A stretch of 64,000 nt of DNA from Hyperoplus lanceolatus. Taxonomy: Eukaryota; Chordata; Actinopteri; Uranoscopiformes; Ammodytidae. The position numbers and the translations under genes were made by a program. The notes under the pieces were generated by a model, which saw only the letters and a list, made by a program, of their open reading frames with translations, made no database searches and had not been told where the DNA came from. The stretch is taken from positions 13,476,501 to 13,540,500 of the forward strand of contig CM049404.1 in assembly GCA_026929865.2 (NCBI GenBank). The letters are read 5' to 3'. Shown in pieces: positions 44,165 through 56,959 of the stretch. Every line of letters begins with the position of its first letter. The first letter of the stretch is position 1.

Positions 44165-44186
44165 ATTATTATTTTTTTTTTTTCCA
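44109..44186. repeat. (AT)n / (TTA)n / poly-T tract
   Basis: About 27 AT units, then TTA units, then a T run that is the poly(A) tail of the adjoining minus-strand retroposon. Confidence 0.95.
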
Positions 44187-44575
44187 TAAACGATTTTTAT
44201 TGCAATCTTTATTTTTTTAACAAACATACAAAACATTTAGAACCCCACACACCCCAAACAATCCTTGGACAGATGACATAAAAATTAAAAAAACATTCAA
44301 AACAGTTACAATATTTTTTGTGATAATTACATATAATGGGCTGCAAAACACCCCACTATTCCCTAGGGAATCCTATAAAAAAAAATATATATATTTGGTC
44401 CAATCTTCCTTTAAATATAAACTGTGTTCTTCTCAAGAGCTTCCTTTAAACCCCCAAGTCCTACTTCTACCATTTCATAAACTGTAATCCATGTTTATAT
44501 CAAAAATAAATAAAGGCTGACCCATCAGGATGTAACCTTGGTCACACAAGGAGCCAAACAAACAGAGAGTAAGAA
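44184..44575 (-). mobile_element. 3' end of a LINE (L1-like), 5'-truncated
   Basis: On the minus strand the sequence ends with TTAAAAAAATAAAGATTGC, a second AATAAA and a long A run. The upstream part (GGTGTTTTGCAGCCCATTAT, TTTTGTATGTTTGTTAA) resembles a LINE 3' UTR. No coding frame is included. Confidence 0.55.
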
Positions 44576-44578
44576 AGG

Positions 44579-44861
44579 TTTACCTGTCTACAGCTTTGTC
44601 CTCACTCTGACTGAGACTCCCAATCTGGTTTATAGATGTGGTAAAAACTGCTTCCTGGGTATCACTAGATATTAAATCCTTTGGGAAAACACATTTGATT
44701 ATGCTGCCTGCAAGCTCTCTCCTAGACTGGTGACTGTCAAGGAGATCCTTCTTCTGTGTAGTCAGATTGATGCTCAAAGTGGGAGGGTTATTATTAAGGG
44801 GGGCTGGGTGGTTGGATGGTGCGGACACTGGATAAGGTAAAGAAGGATGAATAGCCTGAGG
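44579..44861 (-). other. Candidate minus-strand coding exon of unknown gene
   Basis: A good acceptor (CCCTCTCCCTCAG) is followed by an open frame of about 94 codons: AIHPSLPYPVSAPSNHPAPL, then LLDSHQSRRELAGSIIKCVF and SQSEDKAVD, ending at a GTAAAC donor. Composition looks protein-like (Ser/Pro-rich then mixed). Phase 0 in and phase 2 out do not fit the igfn1 5' exons, so it would belong to another transcript. I recognise no family. Confidence 0.3.
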
Positions 44862-47700
44862 GAGAGGGAAGGGCTACCAATGACACATTGGTGGTGAAGT
44901 GTATCTCTCACTGCAATAATTACTGATGACACTGTACTCAACTTTCACAGAACAGTTGTATGATGGTTGTGTTCATCTTGTGTGAGTTGTGTCTTATTCT
45001 TACAGATACCACAGTGCAGATACCACAGGGATTGCTATTAATGTTGACTGGATCTAATAGAAGAATGTGCAAGTCATACTCTATTGAACTTGTACACGGT
45101 TCCACAGTTTGATTCTGAATTGAACCCCACCCTTGCTATTGAAGATCAAATGTTGTGAACAAGGCACTAATCCCCTTGTCTGCTGTGTTCTTCTTATATT
45201 ACAGCATATTACATAATCAAGGTTATGGCATTTATGTGCTTTACGCTGCAGTTGTGTCTTCGAAGAGGGAATATCAAATGATAAACAGGGCAGCAATGGT
45301 CTCAAGGTCAAGAACCAAAATCACCATTATATCATCACACAACAGTTCAAAGTGTATACATGTTCTGATTTTATAATGTGTAATGTGCGCCATAAATAAG
45401 AAAATACTTACATTAAAGAGCAGGTGATAAACATCCATTGCTGACTTAAACCTACTTTGTTTTTGCAGTTTCTGATCTAATTACCTTATGGGAGGTAACT
45501 ATATTTAATTTCTGTTATTTTCTCTCCATAGAAACCAGTTTGTTTTTTGTCACATTAGCAGCATGGCTCAAGAAATGGCAAGGCTGTTTGGTCTGTCTGT
45601 CTGTGGTTCCATTGATCCACCACTTTGATCCAGATGGCAACTACTGAATGGACTGTTATGGCAAGTGTGACAAACACATCCATGATCCCCAGAAGCATGT
45701 CACCTTGCTTACATGATGCCTAGCATAAACATGTTAGCATGCTCATAGGCTACTACCATTCAGCTCAGCAGAGGCAGAAAAAGTGTAGTTGAATCTCGGA
45801 TATCCTAAAATAGCTGTGCACAGGATACAACCTTTTTTTTATTTAGCAAACAACACAGGCTTACCTCATGTTCCATCCATCCAACAATATCATTTTCTGG
45901 TGTTTGAATCACATTAGAGTCGTTCATTTGGCAAATGTGTAATTTAAAATATTTATTAGAATCTGAATCCCCCAGCTAATTCAAACACAAACATTTTAAA
46001 CCTGAGGGCAAACCAATATTTCACCACACACAAACGTACACCATGTGTCCCAACAAAATACTGATTTTGTATAAACTTGTCTGACAGTATCACCAAAGGT
46101 CGAAATGGCACACCATGGACTGCTTGTGGATTTAATAATAAATGGGAATACAGGCTTCTGACACAGCGGACATGTCGGTCTCAACAGGACATTCATAGAA
46201 TCTATTAGCACAAAGTCCAAATGGTGCCAGTGTCCTGTCATGCTTGTCCTTCCACTTGCAGTTCCTCTAATGCATCTGAATAGGCTCTTGAGTAGGCCTG
46301 AGCCCACATAAACCAGCTGGATTAGGAAATAAACCCCCTCAGCCTACCCTCCTTATATTGATGAAATGTCATGCTGCATAGCTTTCATTCCAGTCATGAG
46401 GAACCACAGAGAGCTGCTACAGAGGTGCTAACTAGACAGCCTGGCCTCCTTCCCTGTAGTGTAGATTGCTCTTTTGAGGGAAACCTCAACAGTTATTCAG
46501 CTGAGGCCTTGTCACTCACTCTTCAACAAGGAGAGAATATATTCTATATCGGGCTTCCCTAGGTGCACTCACAGTAAGGCCTTGCTTTAAATTATCAGAA
46601 ATAATGTGTCCCAATAAGCTATTAGCCTTTTTGAGTATTGGTTACTCAAAAGGATTAGATGGAAAAGGGTTATGGATGCAGCACAAAATGGTTTGTTGGA
46701 AAATGTCTGCAGTTTAACTATTTAAAAATAAGATGTAACTAATTACAGCAGTGTAAATCTGTCCATGATAGCCTCTTCCAGATTTTCTTGGGGCTGAACA
46801 AATCAAGCCAGGATCTAAAAAAAACAACATTGGAGGACATTCATCTTGATTAAATACATGCCTCCCTTTGTGAGTGTGAGTCAACATGTATGTGAACATC
46901 CTGTGCTCTAAAGCACATTCCCAAAAATGTTCGAAGTAATAGATACTGTAGTTTGGATAGTAAAACTCCTATGCCCCTAAAACCTGAGAAACCAGTTGAA
47001 TTCATACCCCAAAAATATGGTTACTATATTTAAAACTTCATAAACAACACATGGTAAATGTGGGATAGATGTCTTGACGTGGTTTCTCATTATGTCTGTA
47101 GCATGCAATGACTTAACAAAGCCATTTTGGTTATTATGGATAAGGTGCAATATAAAAAATCCAGGCAAGCTACCAGAGACCTTGGGCATTACCATTATGC
47201 TACTATTCAATAGACCTATGTCCCTGCAGCTGAAATATTTGACAGGTTAACGTTAATCACATGTTTAAATTTAATGAAGTAAAGGCTTCTTTCATAGATT
47301 TTTGTAGCGTGTCTTATAGTAAGTAACCTAATTGCAGCCATATTGAAATTTACATTGACAGGAGGTGTTACTGTTGTCATACAGTACATGAGCTCTGCAT
47401 TACTGTTATCCCATTAGTAAATTCCGGTAATATTTATTTAAGTCACTTATTAATCTTTACTACAACTTTGTCATGCCTTTATGGTCTGACTGATTGAGAT
47501 TTTGACTGATTGAGATTTTGAATGGATGGCTTGGCAGTTTTGATATTTGATTTCTGATTTATCCCCGAAGGGAAATTTCAGTGTTGCTGTTGTAATAATC
47601 CACACAAATTCCAAAAAACACAATTTACAAAAAACACGAGGTAATTAATGAAGCCCAACAAAATAATAAAAATCTATATTGAAACAACTATACTAGTAAG
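44862..47700. other. No gene or named repeat seen
   Basis: AT-rich unique-looking DNA with only short frames on both strands and no convincing exon. Confidence 0.5.
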
Positions 47701-48208
47701 TAAGGCTGTGGGATATGACGATATATATTGTCTGGCTAAATAAAACGTCTATCGCTTCGTTTTATGCAATATTGTTTATTTCATTGTGTTGCAAATCACA
47801 CTCTTTACTATCATTATACTGATTGGCACATGAAAAACTATTTGGAGTGCACAGTGAAGTTACTGCTAATTCAAACATTTCCTTCCGCTTCACATTCACA
47901 TTAAAAACATTTAACTGGCGTAACGCAGCCACGGGAACTTAAGCTTCCCAGCCCCGCTGTGCTTCAGTCACTGGCAGCATGTTTTGCGTGTGGGACTACA
48001 CGTTGAAAGAACAGAAAAGAAAGCTTGCAATTTGTAATAGGCCTACTTGTAGTCCTGTGATCACACCAAAAGCTTCATGAACATTGGTGGCAGCCGCCAG
48101 TCACTCATTTTGTTTCATTTTCACTACAAAGGGCGACAGGATTGAATTATATTGTAAAAAAAATACATCACAAGGGTGTAGAGCACATTGTGCTCTTATC
48201 AAGCCCTA
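47701..48208. mobile_element. hAT MITE with 8-bp TSD (one mismatch)
   Basis: Begins TAAGGCTGTGGGATATGACG and ends TCAAGCCCTA. Flanking octamers CTAGTAAG (47693-47700) and CTAGTTAG (48209-48216) differ at one base. No coding sequence. Confidence 0.75.
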
Positions 48209-51150
48209 CTAGTTAGAGATACTTATGATATAATTAAAGCAGAATTTGATCTTGAAGGTAAGCTGATGGCTTGGTCGGGAGTTATTTAAAAAATATCAAG
48301 TCATTCTGTCAGCAGAATCGGCTGGATTTGTCATATTTTCTTGCTGTGAAGAAATACGTTTTTTAAATGTTTTTATTGACATACTTGCTTCTATATAGTC
48401 TCAAGAGCTCTAACCTCGACACATTTATAGCAATCAGATCTTATTACAGCTGCATGACACTTCATCCCACTTTATACTCCATATTCTGTCACCTTTTCAT
48501 CATTGCTATAGAGAATGTCTGCTCAAAGAGCTGCGATTGCTTGGATATATGGGATGCATCTCGCCTGGCCACTGCAATGCTGATGGACCAGTGGTGCCTA
48601 TAAATCACAGTAAACTCTTGGCAGGATGTGTAAGAGACAGCATTGAAGGTGATGTAATTGTGAAACTCACATTTATTGTATTGGCATATTCCCTACGTAG
48701 GAATTGCCGTAAGGATTGTGCATTTTGCCATTTTAGGTGCTTGCTGTGGGTGAAATGGGTATCTTGTATTCTGGTTAATTTTATTATTTCTGGGCTGCAG
48801 ACCAGAGCAGCCCAGGCATCTTTGCTCAACACCAGTTCCAATAATGTAGTGCAAGATAAAGAGCTGTATGAATACGGCACAGATTTTAAGTAAAAGTTCC
48901 TCTTCTGTCAGTCTTAAAAAGGATATTTTAAGCTTTTGGTTTTGTAGCCTTTACTCCATTATAATAAAGCTATAAGCGGCACATCACTTAGCCTTGTGCA
49001 GTAAGCATCTGCAATGCTGATTTTAAACGGTCACTCTTTTCTATTTATATAACGTCAATTAGATAATTTGCATTTAGTTTTTACATTAGGCTTTACAGCA
49101 CTCACTGTAGATGAATGCAGAAGAGCTGAATATATAATTCAGACAATTGGATTGGGTTTTTTGTCCTGTCATGTACGTTATTCAACACATTCAAAGTCAT
49201 GATAATAGAACTCCTTTAACTTGGAAGATCCTCTGTATGATAAATCAACAGCAAAGGGATATGTCTCTGTCAACTGGCAAGAGGAAGAGGAGGAAGAAAA
49301 TGCCACCATATCTTTGAGACAGGGTTCTCTCCCGTTGTGAATTGCATTCTAAATCGTAATTCCATCTTCCTGGTGGCCCATCTCCATCCTCATTACTTAC
49401 AGCTCCAAAGGCTCCAGGGTTGATGAGTTCCCTTCACTGACAAATAATCTGTGTGCTTTAAACACTCAAGACTTCAGCACTCTGGTTGCCTGTACACTCC
49501 CCCTGTATAGCTACATTTGAAGCATGTTCTTACCAGCTGATCAGTCACAACAATGCTGAGGGCTTGTACTTGGCCACACGCTATTCAGTGCAGTTCCCCT
49601 TTGCAAAAGTATAAGCTTTTATAAGGGTGCGTCTAAGAGGTTGACTTGCTCTTCATCATACGAAGATCAACACCATACCACTGTGGTATCAAAGAGCCCA
49701 GGATTGACAAACATGGCACAGTCTTCAACATCTGATGGAATATTGAGCTTGTAGTCTCACCACATAGTTCTTCCCGGATTGTCACAATATTACTGGACAC
49801 TCTTTTTAATTAATGTCTGCAGCTGCCTCTGCACAAATAACATTCTATCCGCAAATAAAAATAACTCATAACATTTCATTCACTTGCCTTCATACACAAC
49901 GTTTTCCATTAGACCTGTTTATATGACATGGATCAAACAGAATATGTCACTGACTAAGGTGAATGGTTATCAGAAAGAAACAAATGCAGCTAGAAGATCA
50001 GAAGTATTTAGTTTTAACTATTGAAAGCAAAGTAAAGTGCTGGAATACGGTTGGTTATATCTGTAACTCATATGCATGTATAGCTTGAGCCTTATAGGTT
50101 AAATTATTGGACTCTCTTCCCCCATATTCCACAAGATGGCAGAAGTTTTCCTTATTTTGCGGACATGGGGAAATTCAAACCAGTGGGCTGAAGAGTGCAA
50201 CATGTCTCATACAACATACTCTCTCTATTTCTTTTTTACAACATTCACTAAACAAACTCATACATATTCTGGAAAACCCACTCTCTTGAACATTCAATTC
50301 TATAGTTAACAAGCAATGTAGGACAGTTCCTTTATTTGTGATGTACGTAAGGCATTTTGATCAGTGTGTTGTGGTAATTTCACCTTACCAGGTGAAACTA
50401 AAAATAAATTCAAAACAACCACTGACAAATGGCAGGTAGGAAAAGTAATAATACATTTAGTAATGAAAGTAAGAACACATATTGACATTGTATTCGATCC
50501 TGATTTTATTTAGTTATTTTCTTTATTTTCCATTCATTGAATGGCCTTTTTATTCTGCTGGATATGGGAAAGGCACTATGTGATGATATGGCAAGGCTAT
50601 CTCAGTGAATCATTGAAAATGAAAGGGTCTTGGAAGAAATATCCTTTTATTGTGACTCAGCAACTTGATATACCTTCACGAACTCTGGCATGTTACAATT
50701 TAGCTGTCCTAAAATAATCAAATGATATATGAAGTTTAAAAAAAATACAATTATCTAGTTTATTGACATCAGGCATCATACCCTGTTTAATCTTAATAAA
50801 AATAAGTTTTGTCCTTACTGATTTTCAAAAGTATGGCATCTAATTAATCCAGTACATGCTAAATCAATCTTAATCAACAAAACAATTACATTTACTACAA
50901 AAACAAATGTTTCATATGGAAAAAAGTACCGTACATGGTTATACCTGCAAACAAAATCTAATACAATTTCTCAAAATCCGACTCTAATCTGGTAGCATTT
51001 GTCATTTGAAGCTATGTTTTTGTGTCACGACTCACATATTAAAGTTTAATGAGGCTCAAGACAATTGACCCTGCCACTGTATTATAGTCTGTCTTTTTGA
51101 CGGCAGGCTGAAAATGTGGTGTCTAAAATCTAATCAACGTTCTGTTCTAT
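48209..51150. other. No gene seen
   Basis: Unique-looking, AT-rich. The 118-codon plus-strand frame at 48537-48893 has no domain, no good splice sites and an antisense frame of similar length, so I do not call it. Confidence 0.5.
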
Positions 51151-51155
51151 TTCCA

Positions 51156-51330
51156 GCAGTAAGCAACTGCAGCCATGGAGAGGTGGTTGCCCCTTGTGGT
51201 ACTTTTAAAGCTCCCTCTGCTTTTTCTCCCTGGTGCTGTATGTGACATCTGCACTGTCTTTATGATCACTAGCCAGAGGAGCAGGTTAATACTGGTAATC
51301 CACTCAGATGACAAGCCACAGCTATCTACG
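51156..51330 (+). other. Candidate signal-peptide exon of unknown gene
   Basis: After an acceptor-like TTCTATTTCCAG, an ATG at 51175 with a good Kozak context (GCAGCCATGG) opens MERWLPLVVLLKLPLLFLPG. The hydrophobic core and GAVC end look like a signal peptide. The frame reaches a donor-like GTATGT at 51331. No second exon was found downstream on the plus strand, so it may be a chance frame. Confidence 0.25.
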
Positions 51331-51525
51331 GTATGTTGTTCAAGGGCACTATGTACTTGTGGCTTAACAACGCTATGCCCATCCACACCAGTGTCCTGTC
51401 GTGTCTTGTTCAGCTTGACAGGAAGTCAAGCAAGTGAAGGACTAGTTCAAGTATAAAGTATAAGGCTGTGAACTCTGAATAGCGAAGACACAATTTAAAT
51501 AGCTGATAGAACAGTTATTAGCAAC

Positions 51526-52371
51526 TAGGGTTGCAAAGGGGTGGAAAGTTTCCGGTAAATTACCAGAAAGTTTCTGGAAAGTTTCCACAGGAACTTTCGC
51601 TCGGGAATTTTGGAAATATTCAAAATTATAGGAATTAAATAAATGGCGGTAATTTAAAAAAATTTTTTTGTTCATATCCAAACATAAATTTAAACATTTA
51701 AACACTATGTTTGGTCATAGGCAGACAGACATCCATGCAAAATAATACAATAAAAACATTACATTTGAACAGATTTATTTGTAAGAAGAACTTTGTAATG
51801 TTTTGATTATTTTATGAACAATCAATAATTTCACTGAACAACAAAAATATGAATGTTGAGTAAAATATAACTCATCTGTCTGACCCCACCCATTCAATAA
51901 ATAAAGTCAAATGCCCCCCCCCCCCTCCACCACCATGTGGAATGCACAGTGCATGTAAGGGGCGTGGCCTCAGTACCCCTGCAGTAGGATGTGTGCTATG
52001 TGCAATTGTACTTGCATGAAATCTGGTTGTTTTAGTCAAGATTATGCTAAAATATATTGTCCCCAACTATATTTAAAATCACAGTTTAAGCTTCTGTAAA
52101 CCTGGTCTAGTAAAAATCAATATATGATATCAAGTCTCAATAAACTTAAAAAAAAAATCTGATTTGAAATTAAATGTTCATAACTGTATTAAAACTTAGT
52201 TGGACTGAAATAACATAGTTAGGAGAATTTAGTGCATTGGGTTGCTTTAAATTGAGTAAATTCCCATTTATTCCCGTTGATTCCCAAAATTCCCGTTAAT
52301 TCCCATATAAATTCCCGTTAATTCCCATGGAAAGTTTCCAACTTTGAAATTCCTGGAATTTTGCAACCCTA
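51526..52371. mobile_element. hAT-like element with perfect 8-bp TSD (uninterrupted family copy)
   Basis: Ends TAGGGTTGCAAAGGGG and ATTTTGCAACCCTA, flanked by TTAGCAAC at 51518-51525 and 52372-52379. Internal GGGAATTAACGGGAATT-type repeats match, inverted, the element at 19967-26487. Region 52215-52240 is the unoccupied equivalent of the LINE insertion site. Confidence 0.9.
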
Positions 52372-53923
52372 TTAGCAACATAAAAGTAATTCAAAAGCCT
52401 GTAGTTACTATGTAACTGTTTACCTCTTTTTTTATGGTTCTGTGTGAAAACTGGTGGGACAGTTTGAGTTGTGATCAAGCTGGTAAGATTGTTGCTGGTA
52501 ATGTTTGGTGTCTGTGGCTCCCTATCTCTCAGCAGATCCTGGTTCATCAAACAACAGAACACGCTTCATGGTACTTAACCATCCACTTAACGAGATGGCA
52601 CAGCAGCAATTTAGAAAAAAAGGGCTGAGAGTGCCTATCAGTCTTTGAACCACTGCTTAACTGCACTGCATCAGAATACCCACTTAATACAGAAGATGGC
52701 AGATAAGCCATCTCAAATGCACAGGCCATAAGTAAAAGCTCTGCTATTAGAGGATCTATGTTGCACCAATATGAATTTTTAGCATCAAAATCACTGAGAT
52801 TATTCAGATTTCTTTAACTGGCCTTTCAAGTTAAGGGTTCTGTAGATGTACACTAAGATGAGTCCAAACGTTTTTGCACATAAAATGAATAACTGAGTTT
52901 GATTAATTATTGACCTGTATTTTTTATATATATTTTGATTGATTTTATTAAAAATAAAAGGTGAGTTCAATGAGAAAACTACCCTCACCTCAACCAATCA
53001 CTTGCTTTATCGACCACATTTTAAATGTCCAACCAAGTAAAAGTCATAATGTAGTAATACATGAGATTGCAAATGGATTTCTTCAGCTCAATTTCTTTCA
53101 CCCAGGAGAGCAGTTCAATCTCCCACTGCATTGTGATGTCTTTCCTTCATTAATTAATTTTTTTACAGCATTTTTAACTTGACAATTACTTAAGAAGTAT
53201 GACACCCAATTCATTGTCTCTCTTGATGTCAATGATAACAAATGTATGTTAGATTGAAAAAAAACACCCCTCTTAAGACATCCAGACATTTCATCTTCAG
53301 TCATCTTTTTTTAGTGTGCCAAAATCCCAAACCAGTGAACCGGTTTCATGGGGCGTTATCCCCACCTTTCCTCTGCTCATCAGTTCCTGTCGTGGGCCAC
53401 AAGGCCTGGACCGATCTAACACTTTCTAATCAAGCGGTCACCTTTTATCATCTCAAACTGACAGCTTTAAGTAGCCATAAATAAGCGTGGGCCAAGCTCC
53501 TCATTTGTCATGCGAGCCCCTGCTTGCCGTATATCTCCCCCTTTAGAGACCATAGTTCTTCTTTACAGCTCTGCCTTAAGTAGGCAATGCTGGGGTATGA
53601 TGGCAACAAATATTCCTGTGATATTAATGGGTCTTTGCTCCTCAATGATGATGAAGGAACCCTGTGTAAAAATACACTTTTTAAGCTTTCATTTGATTAA
53701 ACAACAGGAGCCCTATTAGCACCACATAATTTATTTTGTGGTGGGCTGTTGTGGGAAATTTCTATCCTGCCAGGAGAAAATATGTAATAACATTTCATGT
53801 CACCCTGCACCAAACTAGAGATGTGTTTTAGGAGTACACATTTTCATTCTCATTGTTTTTCTGGTATCAGTCACGTAACTGCGCTCTTGATCGTCTCACT
53901 GATCTCTTGCGGACTGTCCCTTT

Positions 53924-53953
53924 TCTCTCTCTCTCTGTCTCTCTCTCTCTCTC
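53924..53953. repeat. (CT)n microsatellite
   Basis: CT units with one GT interruption, followed by a short TAA run. Confidence 0.9.
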
Positions 53954-54607
53954 AAAGCACTAATAATAATAATAATGATTAAAATGTTGGAGAATTTTCC
54001 GGTCGCGCGTGCCCCTAGTTTTAAAAAGTACTCGCACTGTCTCCAAAAATGGTCGCAGTCTGGAGCCCTGTTTTAGTACTGTTCATTCACTTAGGAGTAA
54101 ACACTGCAGGACTAGTTCACTCCTGTTAAATTGTTTACACGTTGCCTGGCAACGCCCTCCTCCCGCCCGTCTATCACTCTCCCTTTGAGCTTTTTATTAT
54201 TCTTCATTGAATAATTTTTTTTTGATGGTTTTGCCCCGTTATCAGCCATTATGACGAAAAATAACTGTCTCAAACAAGGCTCCCCTTCCCTTACCTGGAG
54301 GGATAGGCTACTCAAATCGCGTTGCTGCGCTACACTGAAATCTGCGACCAATACGAATATATGACCATAGAGCCTGCATGCGCAAGCTGAAAATCTGACT
54401 GGGTGTGGGACCAGACCAAAGCATTAATAAAAACTATATAAAAACTGCTTTCTTTGAACGATGTTCTCGTTTGTTGTTAAAGGTAATTTATGATTATCAG
54501 AGGAAAATTAGGCTGTTTAAATTCACAACTTTAAAAGTTGTGAATTTAGTGACTTAATGTAGGCCTAATCGTGAGAAGCAAGTTAAACATTTATGTTAGA
54601 AATGAGC

Positions 54608-56255
54608 CAGTGGTATAGTGGAGGGTATATGCAGGTATACGGCTTATACCCACTTACTTTTCAGGCGACATTCCGTATATCCACTTCTACGGCCGCGACT
54701 GCGGTCCGCCTCCATTCGTTTCCACTCTTGTCAATGTGTGTGTACTTCCACTGTGTGTCTGTGTGTGTAAAATCAGCACAAAGACATGAACATAAACAGT
54801 GACGGTCCGGCAGACCATAGCGGCAGTCAGCTGTCAGGACAGTGAACGCCCCCCCACTCGCACTAATGGCTGTAAATGGAGCGGACACGGAGGCTAAACA
54901 TATAGCCATTCTGCCAGCTACGCTCTCTCGACCAATTACATTGCTCGAAACGATTTGGCGTGACAGACACGTTGTCATAGTAACCGGCGTTTTTTTCTCC
55001 TGGCGGATAAATGCTGGTCCAAGCGCTTCCGAGCACATTTTCTTTCCTATGACGCAAAGGCCTGATAAAATAAGATATGAATCGAACTAGTCAGACAAAA
55101 ATATGCTTTGTGAATAAAAAAAGCATGCGTTGCTACATCGCAGTTGCGGTTAGCAAGCAGCCCAGCACCCGCACCAGCTCCGTCTCCAAGTCCCAGCCCA
55201 GTCGGAGAGGATGCCGATAGAGATAGCGCTGCTCTTTGGACTACAACTTTGAATGAAGACGTCAACCACGGTGAGCACTTTTTAATAGCAGGACCTTGTA
55301 AATTAGGTTAATAACATATATTAGGGTCAGTAAAACCATGAAAACTTAAAATGTTAGGTGTACCTGGCCCAAGAAAATGCATCCCTCACCACAATACAGC
55401 CTGTTTTCAATATAATATTCATCCCTAACATTAGCCTACCTGTACGTTCCAATTAATTTTGTGAGTCTGTTTGAAAATATGTCACTGAACACAATTCAGG
55501 AGGCTGATTGTAATTAAATAGTTACATTTATAGTCTGTATTTCATTCACTCATGTTGTTTTTTTTGTAGCAACCAATAATGACTGGCCAGACCTGTGGAC
55601 AGCCAAACAAAAAGAAGATTTTCCAAGAACCCCTGGTTAGGATATAAAAACAAAAAATTGGGTAAGTTTAGGTTGTTAGTTTGGCAGCTTCTAAAACAGT
55701 TGACATGTAACAATATTTGTTTATTACTGTGTGTGTGTGTGTGTGTGTGTTCACTACACAGGCTACATATACAGATGTGAATACAGTAGTTACATTGTTT
55801 GTTTATGTTTCAAAGGGTGTCAGGTCTGTAGCAGTGTGAACTCCATTGGGATCCACAAGGAGCAAGGTGTATCTCTAATATGTCCTGTTATCCCTTTCTG
55901 CTATTGTCATAGCAGTACTTAACCTCTTAAGTATTTTTTTACATCATGTTTAAAAATCAGTTTGCTGCAATACACCCAGAGCAATCTTTCCTAAAGTGGG
56001 TTTGTGAATGCTTTTTATTTTATTTTTTAAAATCAGCTGTGTTTCTGTTTGTTAAAAATAAACTAATCTCTGACTGAAACACCATTTTTGCCTCATCTTG
56101 AATATATCTTATATTCATGCATTAGGCCTGTGTTGGACCACTACTCACAAGGGGCTGTGTGGTGCAATTATGGGAAATGTAGGACCGGCAAAAGCGGCTG
56201 CGCGGCCAGTACAACTTACAGTATACCCACTTCTCCAGGCACCACTACACCACTG
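54608..56255. mobile_element. 1.65-kb hAT element with perfect 8-bp TSD
   Basis: Ends CAGTGGTATAGTGG and CCACTACACCACTG, flanked by AAATGAGC at 54600-54607 and 56256-56263. The left third (54680-55270) is CpG-rich and unlike the AT-rich rest. A (GT)n tract is at 55730-55750. No transposase frame is visible. Confidence 0.88.
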
Positions 56256-56708
56256 AAATGAGCCACAAAACAGGTAAGAACTACACTAGCCCTCTTTTTT
56301 TACTACCCTACAGAGAAAAATAAGCACTGTTTCCTTGGTGGTTAATAGAGTTGTTGATCAATATTAATTACTCAATGACTGCTGGCAGTGGTACAGTAGA
56401 TTGCATGTGCTGTGGATGTAATGTGCTGTATATTCTTATGTTTATCATTGTTTTTCCATTACATGCCATCCACTTCCTGACTGATTATAAACACAGGTTG
56501 GCACACAGATTCTTGAAGTCATGCATTGACTTTCAATCAGTATTTTAGTTTACAGCTAATCAAAGTAAGCAGATTGTTGTCTTCTTTTAAACCTGTTCCT
56601 CATTTTCCTCATAGAGGAAAGCTAATGCCTGAACCCCATCACTTATTTTTTTTAAACAACCCTTCCAAGATAATTCAGTAATTTCAGCAAACACACCAAA
56701 ACGTGTAA

Positions 56709-56953
56709 AGCCCAGTTCAGACCAAAGATTCGCCTTGCAACTGCTTGCGACGAGACGGTTTTAGAACGTCGCAGGGGGAAAATCGCAGCAGTGTGAACTG
56801 CTCGTTGCGGCGCGTTGCAAGCCGTTGCAAGGCGTCGCAGAAGATTTAACATGTTAAATCGCAAGGTCCAGTTTTAGAATGTTTCGGCGGTCTCGTCGCA
56901 AGGAGTTGCAGTTGCAAGCAGTTGCAAGGCGAATCTTTGGTCTGAACTGGGCT
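56709..56953. mobile_element. 245-bp PIF/Harbinger-type MITE
   Basis: Near-perfect inverted ends AGCCCAGTTCAGACCAAAGA and TCTTTGGTCTGAACTGGGCT, with TAA at both borders (56706-56708, 954-956), the TWA target of Harbinger elements. The centre is made of GTTGCAAG/CTTGCAAC-type repeats. Confidence 0.85.
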
Positions 56954-56959
56954 TAAAGG

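Noticed and set aside
48537-48893. 118-codon plus-strand frame
   Set aside because: No domain, no convincing splice sites, and a comparable frame antisense to it; likely chance.
54661-55265. Several overlapping frames of 64-125 codons
   Set aside because: They follow the CpG-rich block of a hAT element, overlap on both strands, and none has a domain.
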